NCBI RefSeq assembly: GCF_010389155.1
Contig: NC_057762.1
Coordinates: 36,516,055-36,580,054, forward strand
Length of the DNA stretch: 64,000 bases
DNA from: Erigeron canadensis
Lineage: Eukaryota > Streptophyta > Magnoliopsida > Asterales > Asteraceae
Direction of reading: 5' to 3'
This document shows positions 23,901 through 34,312 of this stretch, one piece after another. Both the position numbers and the translations under genes were made by a program. Below the pieces are notes generated by a model that worked only from the letters and a program-made list of their open reading frames with translations, had not been told where the DNA came from and ran no database searches. Positions within the stretch are counted from its first letter, which is position 1, and each line of letters starts with the position of its first letter.

Positions 23901-26662
23901 CAGGTACAGGTGTTCCAAAGAAGCCATAACTAGTAAAAAATGGACAACCGACCCATTATCAGATCCCCACCGATCGGCACTGCAGCCAACATGAGAAAAA
24001 AGTAAATCACTTAGCACGATTAAATGGACATCGGCGGGATTTGAATCCCTTTATGTTGCATGTCCCCCACCACTACGCTACCATAAACAACATGAGAGAA
24101 AACAAATCACTTAAAACTATTAAAGTGACATAGAGTTTTTGGTTCCATGAATTCTCAGAGCTTAAAGATTAATGCAATATTGTTACAGATTCAAGCATTG
24201 AATACCATTCACAATCATGAATCATCTCAACAATATACGATAGATAAACAAGAATTGTTCTTCGGTTCATCAAAGGTTCTATTACTTATCTGTTTAATAG
24301 AGGAAATAACATAATTTGCATCCTCATATTTTTTAATTATCAAGTGTACAACAGCTCAATAACTGCACAAAATCTCAACGATCTTTTGAAGCCTATGACA
24401 CTAAACTTTTACTTTCTTGAGACAATGTACAAATCAGGAATATATTGGGTCATTAATGCAGCCATAAGCGAATGCTGCATTAGATATTTCAGAGAATATT
24501 TGGAGATAGACGGTATATAGAAGGATAGTGAAAAGCGGAGAACTACTAAAACAAGTGAAAGAGTTGAGAATGCCATTAAGCCCTTCAAAGGATCAGCCAT
24601 GAGATCAAGGTTTCATATCCTAATATATCCAGTATTACCTGCTAAATAACCCTAAACAGCATGATTTAAGCAATATGAAGTATTGAGACCATCATTGTGT
24701 CACAAATAACAAATTGGTACACAAATATCGGGAACAGAGGAAGTAGAGATGCATGGACTACGGAGTATGGACTAAGTAGATTGTAGAGTATGAGGTAGTG
24801 GGGAGCAGCACATTGTTTTTTTCCTTTAGTTTCAATGACCGGTCTTAAGGGGTTTCGCTCGTTATAGGACTTGACCAAACATCTCACGACACGAGCGAAC
24901 TTTCCCTATATGAAATTATTGCTGTTTCATACTTTTAGTTATCTAGGAAGTAACCAAGGTTCTTGCTGCTAATAGTGGATTGGTAAGTGATATTACATCT
25001 AAGTATGAAAAACAACCATTGTATCTAAAATTCCACAGCGCTGACAGTGGACTGAAGAACATTATATAGATGCATTTGATATCATGGTTCTAAAATCAAT
25101 ATTCAAAGTGCATAATTTGAAAACTCCTGATAGTGTATGATACCAATTGATCATAGATCAACTGGTATCGCCTTCAGGTGACCACATGGGTCCACAGATG
25201 AAGGCTGCAAGTCACAGGTTCAAATCTTGCCAAAGGCAAGAGGAGAAACTATATTTAGTGACCCATGTGTGAGAATGGTGAATCACCGGGCATGAGTTTA
25301 TGCAGTTTGCACTCTGGGTACCATGATGGTACATGGGACCAGAGGGTTCCCACCCACTTACCCTTTTTAAAGAAATCAATATCAACTATTTCCTTGAAAA
25401 GTACTAGAGTTAGATGGCACTCCACGTCTCCACTCAATATAACTTCAAAGGTTGGTACAACGACCGGGAACAGGAGCAGAGAAGTATGCAGGATAGTATG
25501 CACAATCTATTATAATTTGAGAAATATATAGCCCTAAAGTAAAGTGAGAAGAGGCGCGTAAAATGCCAATCACATAAAAGTATAATCTAACCAATAGATC
25601 TGCAAGACCTCAACTAGCCTACTAGCATTCCATCCTCCTAAGGCAAAAACAACTCTACTCCGAACTAACACCTTTTTAAGCCACACTGTATATATACATT
25701 CATTCAAACCTACAACATCACAACTAAACAAACCTAGCTTTTCTAGGAGTCATATCTATAGATACATCAAATTCCGAACTTACATTAATTAACAAGTCAA
25801 ATTCACATACACAGTTAGCAATTCAAACACAATTTTTCACAAACTTACCGGAATTGTCAGAATGTTTCCCAATCTTCTCTTTGCCATTCTTCACATACAA
25901 AACCGAACCCCCATCCGAAACCATTCCATTAACCAAACTAACCTTTTTAACATTCACTTTATTATCAAATTTCTTAACTTTCCCTTTCACAAGAGTCCTT
26001 AAATTAAAAACCCGAACACCATTCTCTTCCCCTAACATCAAAAACCCACCTGAAACACTAATGCTAAAAACCGGCAATTCGCAATCAATAACCGCGGTTT
26101 TCATCAACTTCACTTCATCACCTTCACCAAAAACACTCTTCACCGCGTAGACCCGAACTTTACTATCCGAAACCGAATACAGAGCAAAAACATTAACTGA
26201 ACCAACAACCTTAACCGACACACCATGATTAACCTTAATTAGTACCCCAAACTTCTTTTCATCAAAAAACATTTCACTTTTATTATTACTATTATTATTA
26301 TTATTATTACAGCAAACCCTAACCCTAGCGAATTTATCGGAACCAAGTATATAAAAGCGTAACAATATGTAGTTTCCGGCAAGGTGAGGGGATGACACAA
26401 TGAACATCACACGAGAAAACCCAGTTGATCGGAGGTGGAGAAACGCGGCAGCGGAAGACGGCGGAGATAAGGCGGTGACGGCGGAGGTAGAGAGTGAAAG
26501 TGGTGATGAAAAAGGTGAGATATTGGGGTAGAGAGAGATAGATGAATCTGGGTGTTTGAGAGCTAAAGAGAAAGAGGTGGGGTCGTAAAGTATGCCGGAG
26601 ATGGCGGTGGTTTGTGGTGGTGGAGAGAGGCGGAGCTGCCGTGCTTGAGTTAGAATGGACAT
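20923..26662 (-). CDS. Uncharacterised beta-propeller-like protein, five exons
   Basis: Exons in gene order: 25849-26662, 23336-23635, 23064-23186, 21094-21174, 20923-20954. All are GT-AG with matching phases, giving 449 residues from MSILTQARQLRL to FAYAIS. The protein has recurring hydrophobic beta-strand blocks of WD/propeller type (GILYDPTSFSLALKH, SGGFLMLGEENGVRVFNL, FLILDSHGELYLLSL, QTVWVSDGEYTIHAI) and a low-complexity Asn run near residue 120 encoded by an AAT repeat. No catalytic motif is seen. It resembles unnamed plant proteins beginning MSILTQ, but the function is unknown to me. The last two exons are short and separated from exon 3 by an intron swollen by a LINE and a MITE. Without them the frame would stop eight bases beyond exon 3, so transcript data would be decisive. 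Confidence 0.8.
21380..21597. mobile_element. MITE in intron 3 of the propeller-like gene
   Basis: Imperfect inverted ends: GGAGTGCATATTT with flanks at the left, and GGAGTGCATATTTGAAGTG read inward from the right. Internal palindromic matches include AAGTG...GTGTTTTAGC. It is about 218 bp with no coding potential. The target duplication is unclear, so the superfamily is not assigned. Confidence 0.6.
21640..22967 (+). mobile_element. 5'-truncated LINE (L1-type) with decayed ORF2 C-terminus
   Basis: The frame from about 21680 reads VCKPKDCGGLGLKRLQQWNK, the end of a LINE reverse transcriptase, then continues to 22543 through a zf-RVT-type region (SHDFKLWLAMRDKLLTQDRL, CTLCENEHDSLEHLFFKC). An in-frame TAG lies just before VCKPK, and a frameshift near 22480 moves the rest (DIKSWYTNKK, IWKERNARVF) to another frame. 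A 3' UTR ends in a poly(A)-like run at about 22955-22967. Endonuclease and most of the reverse transcriptase are missing, as expected for 5'-truncated insertion. It sits in intron 3 of the propeller-like gene, opposite to it. Confidence 0.9.
24025..24090 (-). mobile_element. SINE or tRNA-like fragment in intron 1
   Basis: On the minus strand TGGTAGCGTAGTGGTGGG (A-box-like) is followed by GGGATTCAAATCCCG (B box, a perfect T-arm-like stem). There is no full tRNA cloverleaf. It lies in the 2.2-kb first intron of the propeller-like gene. Confidence 0.5.
25145..25375 (+). mobile_element. tRNA-derived SINE in intron 1
   Basis: ATCAACTGGTATCGCCTTCAGG (A-box region), then CAGGTTCAAATCTTG (B box) about 40 bases on, then a tRNA-unrelated body ending near CCCACCCACTTACCC. 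This is the usual SINE layout. It is inserted against the direction of the host gene. Boundaries are approximate. Confidence 0.65.
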
Positions 26663-27219
26663 TACATTTAGCCGATGAGATAACGGAGTATGGTGAGGAG
26701 TTAACGGTGAGCTAACGGCATCAGGATTGAGGCAGGAAAGTCAACTGATGGTCGTTTGAGTTGAGAACAAAACATGAACTTATAAACATGATGAAGTTTT
26801 TGAGTTTTTAGATGTTTTTGTGTTTGTATGGAAGAGGAGATCTTGTTTGTTGTAATTTTGTTGTGAACCCCTTTGAGTATCAAAGTTTGTAAGTGTTGAC
26901 CTTATTTTTAAGAAGTTATTGAGTTCTTAGATGTTGTTATGTAAAATATCGATCAATTAACATTTGGTTAACCAATTAAAATTTGTTATCAGACAGGTGC
27001 AGTAAGGGCTACCGGACAGGTACATCGTGGGTTCGATTCCCACCACAAGGTTTTTTCTAGTTATTTGGGTTTTTCACGTGAGTTTATTAGGTATAACATC
27101 GCGTTTCAAAAAATTGACGCTGTGATAAGTGATCTTAATTGCATTTTAAGAAATATATAATAATAATTCTAGTAATATTTGATTAATTAATAACTTTAAA
27201 TGGTCTCTTGACTCTTCAA
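26663..27219. promoter_or_regulatory. 5' flank of the propeller-like gene
   Basis: Upstream of the start codon at 26662. No clear TATA box is seen. At 27000-27052 a T-arm-like stretch (GTGGGTTCGATTCCCAC) forms a perfect stem-loop, but the rest of a tRNA is missing. Beyond about 27110 the sequence is AT-rich up to the hAT remnant. Confidence 0.35.
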
Positions 27220-27885
27220 TATTAATTTAGAATTAGTTAATGCACATTTTAAGCAATATTTACAAGCATCAATTGTAGCATTTAATCTAATTCAATCCGC
27301 ATTCTTAACAATATCATCTTGCTTATGAAGGGCAACACCAGTAGATTGATTTGGTTTCGTTAGATCTTCATAATTTTTAAGTGCTATATTGTGAAAACTA
27401 TTAATATCACCCATATGACTCTTAAGTCTCTCAGTCTTATTCTAATTATTAAAGCCTTGTGTCACATAAGCATCACTACTACTTTAGTTGACAATATAAT
27501 CTCTACATAAATAACAACACAAGCAAAAGACTTAATCCAATTTGACACTATACTCTACCCAATTCTCATATTTGTTAAACCAATTCGGGCTAAAAGCTCT
27601 TTCTTGATTCCCTATTACCCTTTTTGGGAACTTATGGCCACATGGTTGACAAGGTTCCCTAAGCCAATACTTTCGTCTTATCTCATCTCTTTGATTATGG
27701 TGATATTCAAGAATTTTTTTCCTATCGGCGAGATCGCATGGAAGATTATCAAAATCAACTAATATAGACATTGTAGGAGTAGAGGTTGGTCGAGGAATAT
27801 TATGAGTTGTATTTCTAGTTGAAGATTCGCTACCAATAACATCATTTTCTGAACATGGTAATTTTCTTTTCAAGTATTTCTCCAT
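27220..27885 (-). pseudogene. hAT transposase remnant (TTF-type zinc finger, ZMYM1-like)
   Basis: The frame starting MEKYLKRK (27885) runs through LVDFDNLPCDLADRKKILEY, HNQRDEIRRKYWL and PKRVIGNQERAF to WVEYSVKLD, the N-terminal TTF-type finger region of plant hAT transposases. After an in-frame stop the homology goes on in frame as FCLCCYL, DAYVTQGFNN, then KSHMGDINSFHNIA and IRLNATIDACKY, interrupted by more stops. The catalytic core and dimerisation domain are absent. It is a truncated, dead transposase gene. Confidence 0.85.
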
Positions 27886-27910
27886 GTCTCATAATAAAAC
27901 AAAAATAACT

Positions 27911-28003
27911 AATAAAATTATAAAATATTTTACAACAACAAAAAACAAAAAAAAGTCTACCATTATAAGTTTATAACATTACTAAAATTATAAAATATTT
28001 TAC
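27911..28003. repeat. Direct repeat flanking the gypsy fragment's left side
   Basis: AAAATTATAAAATATTTTACAA occurs at about 27914 and again at about 27981, 67 bp apart, just left of the gypsy pol fragment. It may mark a small duplication at the insertion or deletion junction. Confidence 0.6.
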
Positions 28004-28012
28004 AAAAATTTT

Positions 28013-30088
28013 TAGGCCTTGCTGGCTATTATAGACGATTCATTGAAGGTTTCTCCAAGATAGCCCAGCCTTTAACCTCGTTAACTCAAAAGAATAAGAA
28101 ATTTGACTGGACCAATAAACAGGAGTCTGCATTCCAAGCATTAAAGGAGAAGCTTTGTAGTGCACCAATTCTAGCACTGCCGGAAGGGAATGATGATTTC
28201 GTGGTATATTGTGATGCTTCCTATCAAGGACTAGGTTGTGTTCTAATGCAAAGAAAGAAAGTCATTGCTTATGCATCACGTCAATTGAAAACCCACGAAA
28301 GAAATTATACGACACATGATTTGGAGTTAGGAGCCTGATATTCGCATTGAAAATGTGGAGACATTATTTATATGGCACAAAGTGTACCGTGTACACAGAT
28401 CATAAAAGTCTTCAGCACATTTTCAATCAAAAGGAGCTAAATATGAGACAGAGACGTTGGATGGAGTTATTGAATGACTATGACTGTGAGATTCGCTACC
28501 ATCCAGGGAAGGCAAATGTCGTCGCTGATGCTCTGAGTAGAAAGGAGAAAATAAAACAGATTCGAGTTCGAGCATTAAATATGATTATTCAAACTAATCT
28601 TGTTTCTCAAATTCGGGACGCCCAACTTGAAGCAATCAAGAAAGAAAACGTAGAAAGAGAATCCCTACGAGGTATGGATAAGCAATCTGAAGTCAAGATG
28701 AATGGAGTTACGTACTTCATGAATTGAATATGGGTACCTAGATACGGAGGATTAAGAGAATTGGTAATGAGTGAAGCACATAAGACGAGATATTCGATAC
28801 ATCATGTAGCAGATAAAATGTATCACGATTTGAAGGAACTATATTGGTGGCCTAACCTGAAAGCGGACATAGCCACATATGTCAGCAAATGCCTAACATG
28901 CTCAACATTTAAGGCCGAGTACCAAAAACCGTCAGGATTACTATAGCAGCCAGAAATACCCCAATGGAAGTGGGAGAACATAACTATGGATTTTATATCC
29001 AAGCTTCCAAAAACCTCAAATGGTTATGATATGATCTGGGTAATCGTTGATCAACTCACAAAATCCGCACATTTCTTACCAATTAAAGAAACGGACAACA
29101 CGGAAAAACTGGCTCAAGTCTACATAAAAGAAATTGTCTCCAGACATGGAGTTCCTGTATCCATCATTTCTGATCGCGACAACAAATTCACATCCCGATT
29201 CTGGCAGACCCTTCAAAAAGTTTTTGGTACTAGACTAGACCTGAGCACCGCCTACCACCCCCAAACGGACGGTCAGAGTGAAAGAACCATTCAAACTCTA
29301 GAAGATATGGTAAGAGCATGCATAATTGATTTCGGCAAAGGATGGGATAAACACTTACCGTTAGTTGAATTTTCATATAATAACAGTTACCACGCGAGCA
29401 TTAAGGTCGCCCCTTTTGAAGCACTTTATGGAAGAAAGTGCATATCTCCGATATGTTGGACAGAACTTGGAGAGAGTCAACTCATGGGTCCAGAAATCAT
29501 ACATGAAACAACCGATAAAATTATCCAAATCCAAACCAGGTTAAAAGCTGCTCAAGATCGTCAAAAAAGTTACGCGGACGTTAGGAGGAAGCCGTTAGAA
29601 TTTCAGATAGGTGATAAAGACATGTTAAAAGTATCACCATGGAAAGGCGTTGTTCGCTTTGGAAAACAGGGAAAGCTAAGTCCAAGATACGTAGGACCGT
29701 TTGAAATACTCGAACGGATAGGTCTTGTTGCTTACCGCTTAAAACTACCTCAAGAATTAAGCAGCATTCATGATGTTTTTCATGTCTCAAACCTAAAGAA
29801 ATGTTTGTCTGATAAAAATGTTATCATCCCGTTAGGAGAAATCCAAGTTGACGATCAACTTCGTTTCATCGAACAACCTGTCGAAATCATGGATCAGGAG
29901 GTCAAAGGATTGAGATATAATCGAATCCCGTTAGTAAAAGTACGATGGAACTCTTGTAGGGGTCACGAGTTCCACGTGGGAACGAGAAGATCAATTTAAA
30001 TAAAATATCCTCATCTATTTTCAATATCTGCACCACCAAAGATTTCTCTCTGAATTTCGGGACGAAATTTCCTTCAACGGGTAGCTAC
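28013..30088 (+). mobile_element. Ty3/gypsy pol fragment (RT end, RNase H, integrase)
   Basis: The frame begins [18 protein letters not shown], the end of reverse transcriptase, and continues through RNase H ([26 protein letters not shown]). It then covers an H2C2 zinc motif (H...H...CLTC), the integrase core ([32 protein letters not shown]) and a chromodomain-like tail. Gag, protease and most of the reverse transcriptase are missing. Stops at 28337, 28725 and 28944 and a frameshift near 29955 break it. The tail ends with GGGACGAAATTTCC and AACGGGTAGCTAC before the LTR. The layout fits a chromovirus-type element, probably Tekay/Del, truncated on the left. Confidence 0.92.
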
Positions 30089-31000
30089 TGTAACAACCCT
30101 CAAAAATACCCTTATTTATTTGCTTAAAAATATAACTAAATCAATGTATGTGCAATATGTCAATTTTTAGCTTATTTAGTTAATAGTTTGACAACTTTTG
30201 CTAGATTACTTTATTTGGTATTAAATCTTGCAAAATAAACTTGATAATAAACTTAACAAATAAGACCTTTAAGATTAATGACCTTTTAACATAACTAGGA
30301 CACTACTAAGAATTTACTACTTAATTGACCTACTTAGTTTAATTAAAAATGGGTTAGTTTTAACGTTAAAATTTTTATACGTACAACTTATGTTTTATGT
30401 CAAAAGAAAAGTTACTTTTATAACATAGATTGTTCAGCTCACAAAATAAAAATGAGATATTTATGTATAAAGTCAACATCATCAACTAGATATATCTAGA
30501 AGAAAATGACTAACCTACTTGGTATATGATGAGTAAGAATCAAAAGAGAGTTACACATATTTCAGATGAATTCATGACTAATGCTACCTAAAAAAAAATA
30601 GGGTGCTTACTCACGAAACCTAGAAGAAATAGAGTGCTCGTTCACCTGTTTAAAGGAAGTGTATAAATAGGGAACTTTTGGGATTCATTTATTGCACACA
30701 AAATTATAAACGAGCTTTTCAAACACTTAAATCCCCTCGGCACTTTCACATAATAATAAACGGGTTTCAAGGGAAGAATGACAACATAAGGGTCGTTAGT
30801 TTGTTCGAGTTCATTTCGAGTAAATTCTAAGATCTTTTCTAAATTATATCGGGTTTGTTCGAGAGCTACGTTAAGATAAATTACGAGTCTAGTTCGTAAG
30901 TCCGTAATCATCCGTTAGAGGTATATTCAACGACCTATTTCATTTACCATTTTATATATCTCGTTGCCATGCTAGCTCGTTACTTTGCATTGCTTGAAAA
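30089..31000 (+). mobile_element. 3' LTR of the gypsy element (right border uncertain)
   Basis: Begins TGTAACAACCCTC right after the purine-rich tail of the pol fragment, as expected for a gypsy 3' LTR. A TATA-like GTATAAATAGG lies near 30660. No partner 5' LTR survives, so the right border cannot be fixed. It falls before the MITE at 31113. Confidence 0.7.
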
Positions 31001-31112
31001 TGGGTTTTATAAATTATAATCTAGCTACTGACTTGTGCATGAAATTTCTATTTAAACTCTTTTAAAAAAAATTGTCTATTTAAATAATCCAAACTCTTTA
31101 TTATATAATATA

Positions 31113-31332
31113 AGGAATTTGCTAATTAGTGTCCGTAGTGCACTAGTTAATAAGCATTTAATGAAGTCCAACTTTCTTAAAATATGAAAATATGTATTAA
31201 TTATTGACTTAAAAAAAGAAATTGCTAAGTTGAATTAATACACATTAAATACAATTTTTGATTAATAAATAAATAACATGTTCATTAAATACTTCTTAAC
31301 TAGTGCACTAGGGGTACTAGTTAGCAAATCTC
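31113..31332. mobile_element. Mutator-like MITE with about 50-bp inverted ends
   Basis: The left end AATTTGCTAATTAGTG...GTGCACTAGTTAATAAG is mirrored by the right end, read inward ATTTGCTAACTAGTA...GTGCACTAGTTAAGAAG, over about 50 bp. ATATAATAT on the left and ATATAATAA on the right form an 8-9-bp direct repeat, consistent with the Mutator superfamily. No coding capacity. Confidence 0.8.
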
Positions 31333-31509
31333 ATATAATAATATTGATTAAAGTTTGACACTATGTTTTATATAAATAATCATGAATGTTTTGTTAAAAC
31401 AAGACCTTTATATCTTCTTTAGTAAAATATACAAATTCAATAAATTACTCTTATACCGTAATAATTTATAAAGAAAATCATATTTTATCAAGTTAATTAT
31501 TAGTTGATT

Positions 31510-31830
31510 AATTAAAATCTCTTGTTGCCTCATGCTCAACATAACTAAAAGGATAGCTATGTTTAGTGATTGAGATTGCCAATTTCTCTTTATACATTTC
31601 TTGATCCAAGGGAACACGTTTTTGTGGTGGGCCATTCTCATTAATAATGAAACACTTTGGTATATGTCGCTTCAAATTTGACGTTCCCGAATTTGGATTG
31701 GCACAATAGACTTTGCCAAAAACTGTGCAACTCGCCTTTCTATTTCCCGTTGGCCCAAACTTTTCGAAGCAACTCCATACTATAGAGCGTTTTCTCTTTG
31801 ATTTAGATGAAGATACCTCATCGTCATGTC
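31510..31830 (-). pseudogene. hAT transposase remnant with BED zinc finger
   Basis: On the minus strand a frame without ATG reads KRSIVWSCFEKFG, KASCTVFGKVYCANPNSGTS and NLKRHIPKC, then PLDQEMYKEKLAISI and YPFSYVEHEATRD before a stop. This is the BED zinc finger and following segment of Ac-like hAT transposases. The second cysteine of the finger is replaced by Phe (CTVF). Only this N-terminal piece remains. Confidence 0.8.
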
Positions 31831-32267
31831 ATCTCTAACACTTTAAAGTGTTGGTCTGACATCAAATCTATTTTAAGCAAAACCCCAATTCAGCCAATAA
31901 TCAACTAAGAAATATCTCAATTTACACTATCTAAATCAACAAACTAATTCACCATACTAAGTACTAACATTCGGTAGCAAACTTGTAATAAGTAACTAAA
32001 CAAAGAAAAAGTGTAAATATTCAAAAGTAACAACTATAATAGCTTTTGATTATTAAAAAAACCTTATGAAAGTTACTATTAGTAGTACATATATCTATAT
32101 CTATAAATATATTATTAAACACATTAGAGCCATTTGATGTTTACCAATCATCTTTAGTTTTCTATTAATAATTTTTGTAAAAAAACTAATGAGATAACAA
32201 ATTTCAACATTACCCAACTTGACCCGTTAATTACATTAACTTGTTTTAGTGATTATAATATATATAT

Positions 32268-32637
32268 ACAGGGGACCCTTATTTTGAGAATCAATTTTTT
32301 TGGAAAAACCGTAAGGACTCCAAAATTTTATATTGGAACATATGTTTTTTTTTTGTTTATTCACATGTGAAACGTTATAAAAACATATATTGTAGAAGAA
32401 CTTTTTTTTTTCCAAAACCTTATATGTAGCTGTTTGTCACATGTGAACATAAAACGTGAACAAATTCATTCACAAGTTCATAAAATGCTACTTTGAGGGT
32501 TTCTTAAAAAATTTCTTCCTCGACATATGTTTTTATAAAGTTTCACATATGAATGAACAAAAAAAACATGTGAACAAATATATAATTTAAGAGTTCTCAT
32601 GATTCTTATAAAAAAAATGGCTCTCAGAATAAAGAAA

Positions 32638-32640
<3 letters not shown>
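32268..32640. mobile_element. MITE inserted in a TA microsatellite
   Basis: Left end CCCTTATTTTGAGAATCAATT is mirrored by the right end (read inward CTTTATTCTGAGAGCCATT). It is flanked on both sides by TA runs (32258-32268 and about 32646-32668). Internal ACATGTGAA/TTCACATGT repeats form further hairpins. The TA-run flanks recall Micron-type elements of rice. No coding potential. Confidence 0.65.
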
Positions 32641-32669
<29 letters not shown>

Positions 32670-33458
32670 CCCTTGAAAAAGTAATTATATATAGATATGT
32701 AATTTTGAAAAAGGGAAAGATTAAAAACCCGATTACATATTCGCAGGAGAGGTCGAGAGGGAATAAGAATGGAGAACTTGTGAATCGAGCTTGGAGAGTT
32801 GAAGACTGAGATTTCAGCCAGGGATTTCACCCGGTTGTTAATGTTAGTCGCCCAATATGACCCGGTACTAAGAAATAAGAATTTTATTTTAACCCAATAC
32901 AACCTGCGTTATAATTTTATATGATCCAATATGGTCCAATTTTATTTTTAAATGGCCCAAATTGATCCTATTAAATTCAATTGGGCTAATATTGCCGGCT
33001 CTATCCAACGTTATCAAAAACCTATAACGGTTCGTATATACAATGATAAATTACTTTTATATTAAGAACTAGATAATTATCGTCACCGTTGCATTACCAT
33101 TACCGTTTCCGCCGCATAGCGCAGGTATTCCTCATAAAGGAAATTTTTATTTTTTACTTTTATTTTTAATGTTATATTTTATATATTTATTTTTATTTTA
33201 GAGTTTTGTTAATGACCACCATTAGAGCTATCAGTATTAATTATTTGGGTATATTAAAATTTGTATATTATTATGCGAAAATTCAAAGAGATGTTTTTTT
33301 TTTAATATATAAACTACTATTTTTTATGCATGGAACAAAGTATTAGTAGTAACCGGGCTAAGCAATATAAGTGTAGAAGTATACTACTAAAGCGAACGGA
33401 CCCCTTAACGAATCTGTCTATAAATATAAATTCCCCCATTTCCTTGAGATAAAACAAT

Positions 33459-33990
33459 CTATGATGCACCGAAACTCCAAACAGGTAGGCGTACCCGTTT
33501 CAGAAACTCCATGGGAACGGAAACTCGTACGAAACGCGTACGAAACGTTTTCTTGAAGTTTCCATATATACCGAAACGTTTATGTGAAGTTTTCATACCG
33601 TATCTAATTAATATTAGGGTTTCAATGAGTTTTTTGTATTCCAAAAACGACTTCCATCTTGCGACTATGCGTACTCCCAAACACAAACCAACTAAATTAT
33701 ACAATTAAGATCACCATTAGACTTTTTCTGTTCCAAAATTGATTATTAAAAATTTAATCCGTGATCACCTATCACCATCAAACATATATTATAAAATTAT
33801 ACATATATAATTTTACATAATCTCTGAAGTCTCAAGTCTCTCTCTATATAAAATCAATATATTTATTTTTTAAAATTTTTTTATTGCCGTATCTTTGCCG
33901 TACCCGTATCCTAAATTTTTTAGTTTTGCCGTTCCCCGTTCCCGTATCGTTCCCGTGCCGCTTTGCCGTATCCGTTTCGGTGCTACATAG
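33459..33990. mobile_element. hAT-type MITE with perfect 8-bp target duplication
   Basis: Ends are CTATGATGCACCGAAAC and, read inward from the right, CTATGTAGCACCGAAAC (15 of 17 bases match). AAAACAAT occurs directly on both sides (33451-33458 and 33991-33998). The subterminal parts are rich in inverted CGTACCCG/CGGGTACGG-like repeats. At 532 bp it has no transposase. It sits about 320 bp upstream of the RPN10-like start codon and could contribute to that promoter. Confidence 0.92.
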
Positions 33991-34312
33991 AAAACAATTC
34001 GTCTAGGGTTGGACTAGGGTTTGATGCGTAAGGGCAGGTATGGCGCATCATCTAATTTCATTCGATCGATAGATAAATCTAAGGGTCTGTTTGCCGATCT
34101 AAGAGTAATAATAAAGAATTCTTTGATGCTTTCAGGTGTGAATTGATCGTAGACCCTAATTCGTTTTCATCGGACTCACCTGCTGTAAGCGATCCTTTTT
34201 ACCTTTTTAATTATTTTCAATTATAAATTCGCATGGTGATTTTCCACTGGATCGTGTATGATTTATCTGTTGTTTAGATGACGAAGATGTTTTCAATTTT
34301 TCAGGTACCTTC

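Noticed and set aside
27000..27052. tRNA-like stretch with a perfect T-arm stem
   Set aside because: No D arm, anticodon arm or acceptor stem of a complete tRNA can be formed; at most a decayed tRNA or SINE.
32624..32902. 92-codon minus-strand frame next to the TA run
   Set aside because: Ends in translated TA microsatellite; no domain recognised.
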